Shown here in pieces: positions 18,552 to 27,232 of a stretch of DNA of 64,000 bases (the stretch's first letter is position 1; every line of letters begins with the position of its first letter). Origin of the DNA: Maribacter sp. PR1 (GTDB taxonomy: Bacteria; Bacteroidota; Bacteroidia; Flavobacteriales; Flavobacteriaceae); assembly GCF_028464145.1 (NCBI RefSeq), contig NZ_JAQPCG010000001.1, positions 310,001-374,000 of the forward strand, read 5' to 3'. The position numbers were made by a program, and so were the translations under genes. The notes under the pieces were generated by a model. That model was not told the DNA's origin. It saw only the letters and a program-made list of their open reading frames with translations, and made no database searches.

Positions 18552-20816
18552 ATGGAAAAGAAAATTTATACCCCGGGTATACTTCAATATATACCGTTTT
18601 TTTATGTTATTTGGTCAGATGACCTTGTTTCGGCCTCAGAGGTTAATGTAGTCGAAAAAGCAATTGAAAAGGACCCCACCTTGAATAAGGCCGAAAAAGT
18701 AATCTTGCATTCTTGGTTACAGGTTGACAATCCACCCAAGAACGAAGAATTTAAAAATTGGAAACAAACTATCTCCAATTCAGGAACCAAATTAATAGAG
18801 GGAGTCACCTATCCCTTGACAACTTTTAGTCAAAAGGTGGTTTGTCACTATCATGATACCTGTCCCTTTAACGACCAATTAAAAGATATAGAAATCAATT
18901 TAGGTATACAGCCCAATCACTATAATCATTTATTTGAGGTGGAGGTTGAACATAATCTAAGTTCCAATTCCTATAAGGCCCAGGAAGTATCTCTTATTCT
19001 CAAAGGAAAACATGCACCCGTTATCGATAAGTTTCAAGAGTTACTAAAAAGGCCAATATTTGATTGGGATATTCATCGCAATAAAGAGGATTTTAGACAA
19101 ATTGTCTTGAACCAAGTAAAATATCTTGCCGAAAATGGATATGGTGCAATGGCCTATCCTAAAGCATATGGAGGCACAGGAGATATGGAAGGTTATGCAA
19201 CCATTTTCGAAAATCTAATGTATATCGATGGTAGTCTTACAATAAAATTCGGGGTTCAATTTGGACTTTTTGGTGGTAGTATTCAAAAACTTGGTACCAA
19301 AATTCATCATGACAAATATTTAAGTGATGCCGGTAAAGCTGAACTATTAGGTTGTTTTGCTATGACGGAGACTGGACATGGTTCCAATGTAAGGGGAATA
19401 AAAACCACCGCTACCTATCATAAAGAGAGTGACAGTATAATTATCCATACTCCTGGAAAGAACGATAATAAGGAATATATCGGCAATGCACTTCACTCTA
19501 AAATAGCCTCAGTTTTTGCACAGCTCATCGTTAACGGCAAGAACGAAGGGGTGCACGCCATCTTAGTTCCTTTAAGAAACAAAAAGCACGAGCTGCTATC
19601 AGGTGTGAAAGTGGAGGACAATGGTTATAAATTGGGGCTTAACGGGGTGGATAATGGTAAAATCTGGTTCAACCAAGTGAAGGTGCCCCGGCAAAACTTA
19701 TTGAACAAATATGGAAGTATTAAAGAAGACGGCACTTACTTTTCTGAAATAAAAAATCCCAACAAAAGATTTTTTACCATGTTGGGCACTTTGGTCGGCG
19801 GACGAATTTGTGTGGCCAGGGCAGGATTGGGTGGAGCAAAAATGGCACTTACCATAGCTATTAAACATGCACTAAAAAGAAGGCAGTTTAATGACAATAT
19901 AAAAATACAGGAAGACCTGTTAATGGATTATCCATCACATCAGTTACGCTTGACACCATTGGTTGCCAGTGCCTTTGTTTACCATGCCACATTGGACAAA
20001 ATGATGGAGATCTATTGCAATGACAATCAACCGGATAAACGAAAAGTGGAAACCCAAGTTGCCGGATTAAAGTCCATCATAACCTGGTATGCGAACGACA
20101 CCATTCAGGAATGTCGTGAAGCCTGTGGAGGCAAGGGCTATCTACTAGAAAACCGAATAGCTGACCTCAAAGGAGATGTCGACATTTTTACCACCTTTGA
20201 AGGCGATAATAACGTTCTCCTGCAATTGGCGGCTAAAGGAGTGCTCTCCGATTTTAAATCGGAATTCAATAGTGCTGGGTTTTCCTCAGTCCTTAAGCTA
20301 TTAAGCCAGCAATTATCGGATAAATTAGCTACGGTAAACCCACTATATTCGAATAAAGTAGACAAGGAACATTTATACAATCCTAAATTTCATAAACACG
20401 CATTTGATTATAGAACCCGTAGGTTGACCTACACGCTAGCCATGCGAATTAGAGACTATATTAAGAAAGGGGTACCTACCTATCAGGCATTCTTAAAGGT
20501 ACAGACCCATTTATTGGCTTTAGGGAAAGCCTATAGCATAGAACTGGCCTACAACACTTATTTTGAATTTACGGAGACTATAAAAGACGAAAGAAATAAA
20601 GAGCTATTTCAGAAACTAGGTACGCTATATGGACTCTATGAAATTAGAAAGGATGCTTCTTGGTATTTGGAACAAGGTTATATTGGAAGCACAAAATCTA
20701 AAGCGATAAGACAACGCGTCGAACGGTTGTGTACGGAGCTCAGACCTCATATAAATGTTTTGGTCGAAGGGTTCGGAATACCGGAAGATTGTATTACCGC
20801 CCCAATAGCTAACTAG
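18552..20816 (+). CDS. Acyl-CoA dehydrogenase / acyl-CoA oxidase-like flavoprotein
   Basis: 754 residues, larger than classical acyl-CoA dehydrogenases (about 380) and close to acyl-CoA oxidases. Residues 1 to about 170 form an N-terminal extension. Then come the alpha-helical FAD domain (GYGAMAYPKAYGGTG), the middle beta domain with CFAMTETGHGSNV (flavin/substrate contact) and LGLNGVDNGKIWFNQVKVPR, and the C-terminal helical part with CREACGGKGYLLENRI and TTFEGDNNVLLQLAAKGVL, both typical of the oxidase branch. It probably catalyses the first, alpha-beta oxidation step on an acyl-CoA; the electron acceptor cannot be decided by eye. It ends tail-to-tail with the next gene, sharing CTAG. Confidence 0.88.
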   Translation: MEKKIYTPGILQYIPFFYVIWSDDLVSASEVNVVEKAIEKDPTLNKAEKVILHSWLQVDNPPKNEEFKNWKQTISNSGTKLIEGVTYPLTTFSQKVVCHYHDTCPFNDQLKDIEINLGIQPNHYNHLFEVEVEHNLSSNSYKAQEVSLILKGKHAPVIDKFQELLKRPIFDWDIHRNKEDFRQIVLNQVKYLAENGYGAMAYPKAYGGTGDMEGYATIFENLMYIDGSLTIKFGVQFGLFGGSIQKLGTKIHHDKYLSDAGKAELLGCFAMTETGHGSNVRGIKTTATYHKESDSIIIHTPGKNDNKEYIGNALHSKIASVFAQLIVNGKNEGVHAILVPLRNKKHELLSGVKVEDNGYKLGLNGVDNGKIWFNQVKVPRQNLLNKYGSIKEDGTYFSEIKNPNKRFFTMLGTLVGGRICVARAGLGGAKMALTIAIKHALKRRQFNDNIKIQEDLLMDYPSHQLRLTPLVASAFVYHATLDKMMEIYCNDNQPDKRKVETQVAGLKSIITWYANDTIQECREACGGKGYLLENRIADLKGDVDIFTTFEGDNNVLLQLAAKGVLSDFKSEFNSAGFSSVLKLLSQQLSDKLATVNPLYSNKVDKEHLYNPKFHKHAFDYRTRRLTYTLAMRIRDYIKKGVPTYQAFLKVQTHLLALGKAYSIELAYNTYFEFTETIKDERNKELFQKLGTLYGLYEIRKDASWYLEQGYIGSTKSKAIRQRVERLCTELRPHINVLVEGFGIPEDCITAPIAN

Positions 20817-21640
20817 TTATTTTCCTTATCCAATTGGGAGTTATCCAAAAAGTCTAAAATGGTTATTTTAGGATTTCCATATAGGCTAGTTTTGGATGAT
20901 CCCCTTGAAGACAATTGAAAATCTTCCAATACATTTACCCTGGCATCTGGTGAATCCTCAAGTATAAGCATCGTCTTTTTTGCTTCGAGCATCTCCCCCT
21001 TTAGGGAACTTTTACCATATAGCTTTGCCGTAAAGGAATCTGCAATTCCCTCTAATTTTGCCGATGCATTCTCATACATAAATAAGTTGTTTGTAGCACC
21101 AGTGGAATAGACCTTGACATCGATACGGTCCTTGAATGTCATGATAAGGGAATCACTGGCAACATTAAAATCACCAGAGCTTATCTCCTCCATGTTAATA
21201 TTTATGATATCCGCAGTTGCGTTCAATTCCAAACGGGATGTTCCCTTAGTCAACACATCCAATCGTTCACCAGAAATTACATCCTTCATGCTTATCTCAC
21301 CATTGTTCATTGTAATACTGGTCAACTCATTGTAGAATACTGTAATTTCCAATTTGCGCTTCGATGTAATATTATAAAATGAAGAAATAACCAAGGTATT
21401 ATCTTCTACCTTAAACTTAAGTACATCTATTAAGTTGTCATCTATCTCCAGGGCGTATCCTTCATTGGAAGCTTTTTGAAGAACAATTTCCAAGTCGTCT
21501 TCCAATTGTATCGCGTTGAAGACTGGCAAATTTTCACGAACTTCTACCACATTTTTATTACCCTTAATTTTAGGCTTTCTCTGGGCGTAGGTTTGCAACC
21601 CAAAAATCAAAGTAAGACCAATAAGCAATAATTTTTTCAT
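20813..21640 (-). CDS. Secreted GIN-domain (DUF2807) protein
   Basis: 275 residues with a signal peptide (MKKLLLIGLTLIFGLQTYAQ). The body is a putative auto-transporter adhesin head, or GIN, domain: it starts with the typical block VVEVRENLPVFNAIQLEDDLEIVLQK in shortened form and continues as short strand repeats (SGERLDVLTKGTSRLELNA, LYGKSSLKG, SRGSSKTSLYGNPK) consistent with a right-handed beta helix. Function is unknown; export to the periplasm or surface is inferred. Its stop codon overlaps that of the convergent acyl-CoA dehydrogenase gene. A TATCTTTG box lies at 21685-21678 without an obvious -33 partner. Confidence 0.82.
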   Translation of the reverse strand: MKKLLLIGLTLIFGLQTYAQRKPKIKGNKNVVEVRENLPVFNAIQLEDDLEIVLQKASNEGYALEIDDNLIDVLKFKVEDNTLVISSFYNITSKRKLEITVFYNELTSITMNNGEISMKDVISGERLDVLTKGTSRLELNATADIININMEEISSGDFNVASDSLIMTFKDRIDVKVYSTGATNNLFMYENASAKLEGIADSFTAKLYGKSSLKGEMLEAKKTMLILEDSPDARVNVLEDFQLSSRGSSKTSLYGNPKITILDFLDNSQLDKENN

Positions 21641-21723
21641 GTATGAATATTGTAGTTTGATACCTTTAACTCTAAACCAAAGATATCATAATTTAGTAAT
21701 AAGTAAATCCTAAAATATTAAGC

Positions 21724-21760
21724 AAAAAAAATGCCTAACTCAATAGTTAGGCATTTTTTT
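21724..21760 (-). terminator. Rho-independent terminator after ctaD
   Basis: A 16-bp inverted repeat (arms 21725-21740 and 21745-21760, loop CAAT, core TGCCTAACT) flanked by A7 and T7. It lies 12 bases after the ctaD stop codon and closes the actABCDEF-coxB-ctaD operon. Confidence 0.9.
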
Positions 21761-21772
21761 TATTACTTAGTT

Positions 21773-23605
21773 CTAGTGTTGTAGTTCTTCCTCACCATCA
21801 AACAAAGGTACATGTTGCTGCACATAGTCCTGATTTGGAATAATATATTCATCGTTCTCATCAACCTTACTGTAATCATAAGCCCACCTGTGCACCTCTG
21901 GTATAGCACCTGGCCAGTTTCCATGAATATGTTCAGTAGGTGTTGTCCATTCCAAAGTTGTTGCAGACCATGGATTCCGTGGTCCTCGCTTACCGTAAAA
22001 AATACTTCTTATAAAGTTGAAAGCAAAAAATAATTGTGCAGATGCAGTAATAATTGCAAAGACAGTCATTAGTGCTTGTACGTCCGTTAATTCATCGAAC
22101 ATTGGAAAAGCCGTATTCTCATAATATCTTCTAGGAACACCTGCCATTCCAACAAAATGCATTGGGAAGAAGATACCATAGGATCCAATTGCCGTTATCC
22201 AAAAATGGGCGTACCCTAAGTTTTTGTTCATCATTCTACCTTGGAACATTTTTGGGAACCAATGGTATACACCGGCAAACAAACCATAGAGTGCAGAAAT
22301 ACCCATTACTAAGTGGAAGTGAGCAACTACGAAGTACGTATCGTGAACATTAATATCCAATGTACTATCCCCAAGGATAATCCCCGTTAGACCTCCGGTA
22401 ATGAAAGTAGAAACCATTCCAATCGAAAATAGCATTCCTGGATTCAATTGTAGGTTACCCTTCCATAACGTAGTTATCCAGTTGAATGCCTTAACAGCTG
22501 ATGGTATAGCAATCAAAAGAGTTGTAAAGGTAAACACAGATCCCAAAAATGGGTTCATACCAGAAATAAACATATGGTGTCCCCATACAATAGTTGAAAG
22601 AAATGCAATTGCCAAGATAGAAGCAATCATTGCCCTATAGCCAAAAATCGGTTTTCTTGCATTTACCGCCATAACCTCGGAAACGATTCCCATGGCAGGC
22701 AAAATAACAATATACACTTCGGGGTGACCAAGGAACCAAAACAAATGTTCGAAAAGTACTGGAGAACCTCCCTGATAATGAAGGACTTCTCCCTGAATAA
22801 ATATATCCGATAAAAAGAACGATGTTCCAAAACTTCGATCCATAATTAATAAAAGTGCCGCTGAAAGAAGTACCGGAAACGAAATTACACCAATTATTGC
22901 CGTTACAAAGAACGCCCAAATGGTTAGGGGCAACCTTGTCATAGTCATGCCCTTAGTTCGTAAGTTCAAAACGGTTACGATGTAGTTCAAGGAACCTAAA
23001 AGGGAAGAAGCAATAAATATGGCCATGGATACCAACCATAGCGTCATCCCCATACCAGAACCAGGCTGAGCCATCGGCAATGCACTTAAAGGAGGATAAA
23101 TCGTCCAACCTGCGGCTGCAGGGCCTGCTTCAACAAACAATGAAAGTACCATGATCACCGTTGAAACAAAAAACATCCAAAAAGACAGCATATTTAAAAA
23201 ACCAGAGGCCATATCCCGAGCACCAATTTGCAAGGGAATCAATAGGTTACTAAATGTACCACTAAGGCCAGCGGTCAATACAAAAAATACCATAATAGTA
23301 CCGTGCATGGTAACCAAAGCGAGATATACATCGGCATCCATAACTCCTTCTGGTGCCCATTTCCCCAATAAAGCTTCAAAAATTACATTGGACTCTCCGG
23401 GCCAAGCCAGTTGCATCCTAAACATAATGGACATAGCAATACCTATGAAACCCATAAGAAGTACTCCTGTAATAAAATACTGCTTTGCGATCATTTTATG
23501 ATCTTGGCTAAATATGTATTTTGTTATAAAAGTTTCCTTATGATGATGATGTCCATGATCGTCATGTGCGTGATCATCTACTAGTGCATGTTCTGTTGCT
23601 GACAT
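21773..23605 (-). CDS. ctaD: Cytochrome c oxidase subunit I (aa3/caa3 type)
   Basis: 610 residues with about twelve membrane helices: the catalytic subunit that holds the low-spin heme, the high-spin heme and CuB, reduces oxygen to water and pumps protons. Visible ligands are GHPEVY (CuB His, the type A1 proton-channel Glu, and the cross-linked Tyr), WGHHMFISGMNP (two more CuB His) and VAHFHLVMG (heme ligands). The first 22 residues are very His-rich (eight His). It is last in the operon, 60 bp after coxB, and followed by a strong terminator. The GHPEV glutamate places it in the A1 heme-copper oxidase group. Confidence 0.98.
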   Translation of the reverse strand: MSATEHALVDDHAHDDHGHHHHKETFITKYIFSQDHKMIAKQYFITGVLLMGFIGIAMSIMFRMQLAWPGESNVIFEALLGKWAPEGVMDADVYLALVTMHGTIMVFFVLTAGLSGTFSNLLIPLQIGARDMASGFLNMLSFWMFFVSTVIMVLSLFVEAGPAAAGWTIYPPLSALPMAQPGSGMGMTLWLVSMAIFIASSLLGSLNYIVTVLNLRTKGMTMTRLPLTIWAFFVTAIIGVISFPVLLSAALLLIMDRSFGTSFFLSDIFIQGEVLHYQGGSPVLFEHLFWFLGHPEVYIVILPAMGIVSEVMAVNARKPIFGYRAMIASILAIAFLSTIVWGHHMFISGMNPFLGSVFTFTTLLIAIPSAVKAFNWITTLWKGNLQLNPGMLFSIGMVSTFITGGLTGIILGDSTLDINVHDTYFVVAHFHLVMGISALYGLFAGVYHWFPKMFQGRMMNKNLGYAHFWITAIGSYGIFFPMHFVGMAGVPRRYYENTAFPMFDELTDVQALMTVFAIITASAQLFFAFNFIRSIFYGKRGPRNPWSATTLEWTTPTEHIHGNWPGAIPEVHRWAYDYSKVDENDEYIIPNQDYVQQHVPLFDGEEELQH

Positions 23606-23665
23606 AATCGCAATCTTTAATTTTATTAATTTTCTTTTTTAGCCCTTTCCTGATATGCCCGTAAT

Positions 23666-24769
23666 TTATTCAGACATAGATACTCCATCCACAGCATTGA
23701 ATGCGGCATTAGTATCATCCTTCATGACTGTTTCTGCAAAGGTAGATTGACCTTTCATCCACTCCATATATTCCTCCTCGGTTTCTACAATTATCTTCAT
23801 CTGCATATTGTAGTGGGATTTACCACAAATTTTATTACACAATAAAATATAATCAAATTCCCAAGGGTCAATAACCTCCCCTGTTTCAGCGGACTTTTCT
23901 GCTCTTATCTTGTTCGTTCTTTTTACCTTTTCCACGATATCCGGATTCTGACGCATTTCCTCCGTGGTATAAACAGGTGTAAACGAGAACTCTGTAATCA
24001 TTCCCGGAACACAGTTCATTTGAGCCCTAAAGTGAGGCATATACGCGGAGTGCAAAACATCTTGTGACCTCATTTTAAAGTTCACTTTTCTACCTACTGG
24101 CAAGTGTAACTCTTTTACAATAACATCATCGGATGCATAAGAATCCGATTCATCCAGGCCAAGAACATTGGCTTTGTCGATATCGATCATACGAACATTG
24201 GCGGTACCTAAGGTGTTGTCCTCCCCACCATATCTCGCAGTCCAATTAAATTGTTGAGCGTAAAGCTCCACTATTAATGGGTCATCGTCATCGTTCACAT
24301 CAGTAATATTAGTCCAAGTATAAAGGCCGTAAAGAATTAACCCGGCCAATACCACAACAGGTATAATAGTCCATATAAACTCCAATCGGTTATTATCCGC
24401 ATAGAACAATGCTCTTTTACCTTTTTCACCTCTATACTTAAAAGCAAAATAGTGAAGTAGGGCCTGAGTTATTATCTGTGTAATAAAGATAATGACCATG
24501 GATATCAACATTAAGTTGTCATAATCAGATCCATGCTCAGATGCAGCCTCCGGTAAAAGCACCTTACCATATTTCCAAAAACTAAAAATGGTTATACCAT
24601 ATATAAAGATAAGAAAAGCGAACATGAGGTATCCGTTATTCTTATTATCCTTATCATTGGCAACCTCGGAATTATCTGTTTTAAGCTGTGACAATTCAAA
24701 TATCTTGGTCATTTGCCAAATAGCAATTGCCACGAGAACCAAAACAGCTAAAGTCAATAATGTTGTCAT
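23666..24769 (-). CDS. coxB: Cytochrome c oxidase subunit II (CuA subunit)
   Basis: 367 residues. It accepts electrons at the binuclear CuA site and passes them to subunit I. The CuA loop is CNKICGKSHYNM (Cys311, Cys315, His319, Met322), and the upstream His lies in VLHSAYMPHFRAQMNCVPG. The family often has Glu at the third loop position, here Lys; that ligand acts through its backbone, so CuA should still form. Four hydrophobic segments are visible (about 3-20, 47-65, 86-109 and 130-151) instead of the usual two. There is no fused cytochrome c domain, so electrons probably arrive from the ActA or ActE haems. It lies 31 bp after actF. Confidence 0.96.
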   Translation of the reverse strand: MTTLLTLAVLVLVAIAIWQMTKIFELSQLKTDNSEVANDKDNKNNGYLMFAFLIFIYGITIFSFWKYGKVLLPEAASEHGSDYDNLMLISMVIIFITQIITQALLHYFAFKYRGEKGKRALFYADNNRLEFIWTIIPVVVLAGLILYGLYTWTNITDVNDDDDPLIVELYAQQFNWTARYGGEDNTLGTANVRMIDIDKANVLGLDESDSYASDDVIVKELHLPVGRKVNFKMRSQDVLHSAYMPHFRAQMNCVPGMITEFSFTPVYTTEEMRQNPDIVEKVKRTNKIRAEKSAETGEVIDPWEFDYILLCNKICGKSHYNMQMKIIVETEEEYMEWMKGQSTFAETVMKDDTNAAFNAVDGVSMSE

Positions 24770-24800
24770 TGTATGTATTGATATTATTCTTTAAAACTCA

Positions 24801-26120
24801 CTAGTAATGAAAGTGTCTACTTTCTTCAATAAACGGATTCCTTTTTGGTTGTAATGGTGCAGTAGTTAGAGCCCTAAACACCCAGAATATAAAGAAACCT
24901 GCAAAAAATAATATTGCACCAATCTCAGGAATGCCAATAAACCATTGATTACCAACAGTAGAAGGCATTATAGCATTGAAAATATCCATGTAGTGACCTG
25001 CTAAAATTACAATCCCCGTCAAAACTACGAACCAATTAATTCTTTTATAGTCACTATTCATTAAAAGAAGCACAGGGAACAGAAAATTCATTGCGACCAT
25101 TCCAAAAAACGGCAAATTATAATCCTCTATTCTTGTAACATAATAGGTAACTTCTTCTGGAATGTTGGAATACCAAATTAGCATGAATTGCGAAAACCAA
25201 AGGTAAGTCCAAAAAATACTTATACCGAACATAAACTTTGCCAAATCATGTATATGACTGTCGTTAACGTCTGGCAATAATCCTTTTGATTTTAGGTAAA
25301 TGGTAACCATTGCAATTACGGTAATACCGGAAACAAACATACTAGCAAATATATACCATCCGAACAAGGTGCTAAACCAGTGAGGTTCTACGCTCATTAT
25401 CCAGTCCCATGACATAATAGATTCAGAAATTAGATAAAATACTAGAAATGCAGCAGATATTCTAAAATTCAATTTGAAACTTGAATTATCGTTTGATTCA
25501 TCTTGCTTCAAAGACAATCTTCTAGAATATTCCCTGTAAGCTATCCATCCACCCAAAAAGATGACCGCCCTAATTAAAAAGAAAGTAGGGTTCAAGTATC
25601 CAGATTTTCCTTGTAGCAATTCATCATGAGCAACAACTTCAGGGTCCATCCAAATAAACAAATGATTCATGTGAAGTACGGAAAGCACCAGGATTACAAA
25701 AACGATAATTCCACCTGGAACCAGATAGGCCGTAATTCCTTCCATCACCCTAAATAATAAAGGCGACCAACCGGCCTGTGCCGCTCTTTGTATTGCATAA
25801 AAAGCAAGAACGCCCAAAGCAATCATCATAAAGAAAAATGCTGCCACATAAAGTGCCGCCCAAGGTCTATTCTTTAACTGACTTAATAAATGTTCATCAT
25901 GAGAAGCATCATGTTCGGCTGCAGCGCCGTGTTCCATTCCAGAATCATGGGAAGCAGCCGCGTCATGACCGCCACCATGCCCATCATCATGACTGGCAAC
26001 TATCGCCTTTGCCTCCTCGACTGTTCCGGGAGCCATAACAAAGCCTCCGATAATACCTAACAAGCCTATTGCCATTAATATTATGGAACCTATTTTAAGT
26101 CTATTTGAAAACGTATACAT
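24801..26120 (-). CDS. actF: Alternative complex III membrane subunit ActF
   Basis: A 439-residue protein with about ten membrane helices, matching the NrfD-like ActF subunit of the quinol:electron-acceptor alternative complex III. ActF resembles ActC but is shorter; in the known structures it carries no cofactor and may take part in proton movement. The first helix (about 10-30) is followed by a segment with eight His between residues 44 and 77, then the remaining helices. Its place between actE and coxB, with gaps of 15 and 31 bp, is the standard order and supports a physical supercomplex with the oxidase, as established in Flavobacterium johnsoniae. Confidence 0.94.
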   Translation of the reverse strand: MYTFSNRLKIGSIILMAIGLLGIIGGFVMAPGTVEEAKAIVASHDDGHGGGHDAAASHDSGMEHGAAAEHDASHDEHLLSQLKNRPWAALYVAAFFFMMIALGVLAFYAIQRAAQAGWSPLLFRVMEGITAYLVPGGIIVFVILVLSVLHMNHLFIWMDPEVVAHDELLQGKSGYLNPTFFLIRAVIFLGGWIAYREYSRRLSLKQDESNDNSSFKLNFRISAAFLVFYLISESIMSWDWIMSVEPHWFSTLFGWYIFASMFVSGITVIAMVTIYLKSKGLLPDVNDSHIHDLAKFMFGISIFWTYLWFSQFMLIWYSNIPEEVTYYVTRIEDYNLPFFGMVAMNFLFPVLLLMNSDYKRINWFVVLTGIVILAGHYMDIFNAIMPSTVGNQWFIGIPEIGAILFFAGFFIFWVFRALTTAPLQPKRNPFIEESRHFHY

Positions 26121-26135
26121 AGTATTGTTTACCTA

Positions 26136-26696
26136 TTATTTGGTTAAATCTTGTTTCAGCTTCATTACGTATTCCGCAACTTGCCACATTTCAGTGGAAT
26201 TCATCTGGGATGCATAGGACCCCATAGAATTAAGACCATAAATCTGCGTGTGATAAGCTGTTCCTACTGTAATATTTCTAGCTGGGTCATCATAACTTGG
26301 CACCCCAAGAATCTTCTCCCTTTTTACTAAGGTTCCCTGTCCTTTTCCTTTATCCCCATGACAAATAGCACAGTAAATAGTATATAATTCGGCACCTGTT
26401 GCCAAATTTTCTTCCCGGGACATGGAGTCCAATGGACTCGTATTCAGCCTAGCAAGCTCTTTTCCCTCTGGTGTATTTTCAAATTCATAAGGTAACCAAC
26501 CCCTATTGATGGTATTGGCGGGAGGCACCATGGCCTCCTGATTGGAAGGAAGGAAATCAACTTCATCATAAGTTTCATATCCGACAGGCTCATACATATT
26601 GGGCATGTACTGATAGTTTGGTTCGCGCTTATCTTGACAAGCCACCACAACCATCAATAAACATACTATGACCGTTAATTTTAGAAAACTGTTCAT
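26136..26696 (-). CDS. actE: Alternative complex III monoheme cytochrome c subunit ActE
   Basis: 186 residues. The N-terminus is a lipoprotein signal (hydrophobic core, then VVVACQ), so the mature protein is probably anchored by a lipidated Cys. A single class I cytochrome c domain carries CAICH and, downstream, Met-containing segments that could supply the axial ligand (for example GSYASQMNSTEMW). In the complex ActE probably relays electrons from the ActA haems towards the oxidase. The gene starts 2 bp after actD. Length and lipidation agree with known ActE. Confidence 0.94.
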   Translation of the reverse strand: MNSFLKLTVIVCLLMVVVACQDKREPNYQYMPNMYEPVGYETYDEVDFLPSNQEAMVPPANTINRGWLPYEFENTPEGKELARLNTSPLDSMSREENLATGAELYTIYCAICHGDKGKGQGTLVKREKILGVPSYDDPARNITVGTAYHTQIYGLNSMGSYASQMNSTEMWQVAEYVMKLKQDLTK

Positions 26697-26698
26697 AT

Positions 26699-27229
26699 TT
26701 AATGACTGTTTTTTTCTGATATATTAATTTCTACCGCACCAGTACCCGTAAGCAAATCCGTTAATTCCCGTTCGTTATTATGAATCTCGATTTCCATAAC
26801 AAAATGGTCATCCGTTGTTCTAACATCAGGGTTTTCTGCTTTCTTAAAAGGCCATAACCTACTACGTAAATAAAATGTAATTACCATTAAGTGCGCTGCG
26901 AAGAACACAGTTAACTCGAACATAATAGGTACAAATGCAGGCATATTCTCTATATAGCTAAAGCTTGGTTTACCACCAATATCTTGGGGCCAATCCTTAA
27001 TCATAATAAAATTCATCATTACAATGGCCACTGTAAGACCTACACATCCATATAAAAAAGAAGTAATGGCGATTCTAGTTGGAGCCAATCCCATAGCCTT
27101 GTCAAGTCCGTGAACCGGAAATGGACAATAGACCTCTTCTATATGATGTTTGGCCGCTTTAACCTTTTTGACAGCATGCATTAACACATCATCATCATTG
27201 TAAAATGCTTGTATTACTTTAGATGCCAT
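26699..27229 (-). CDS. actD: Alternative complex III subunit ActD (DUF3341)
   Basis: 176 residues: a soluble N-terminal domain that includes the family segment VYCPFPVHGLDKAMGL, followed by two membrane helices (about 55-78 and 97-118) and a short C-terminal tail. This is the DUF3341 family, which occurs almost only as ActD. It has no cofactor motif and a structural role is likely. It lies 3 bp after actC and 2 bp before actE, so translation is probably tightly coupled. Confidence 0.94.
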   Translation of the reverse strand: MASKVIQAFYNDDDVLMHAVKKVKAAKHHIEEVYCPFPVHGLDKAMGLAPTRIAITSFLYGCVGLTVAIVMMNFIMIKDWPQDIGGKPSFSYIENMPAFVPIMFELTVFFAAHLMVITFYLRSRLWPFKKAENPDVRTTDDHFVMEIEIHNNERELTDLLTGTGAVEINISEKNSH

Positions 27230-27232
27230 AGC

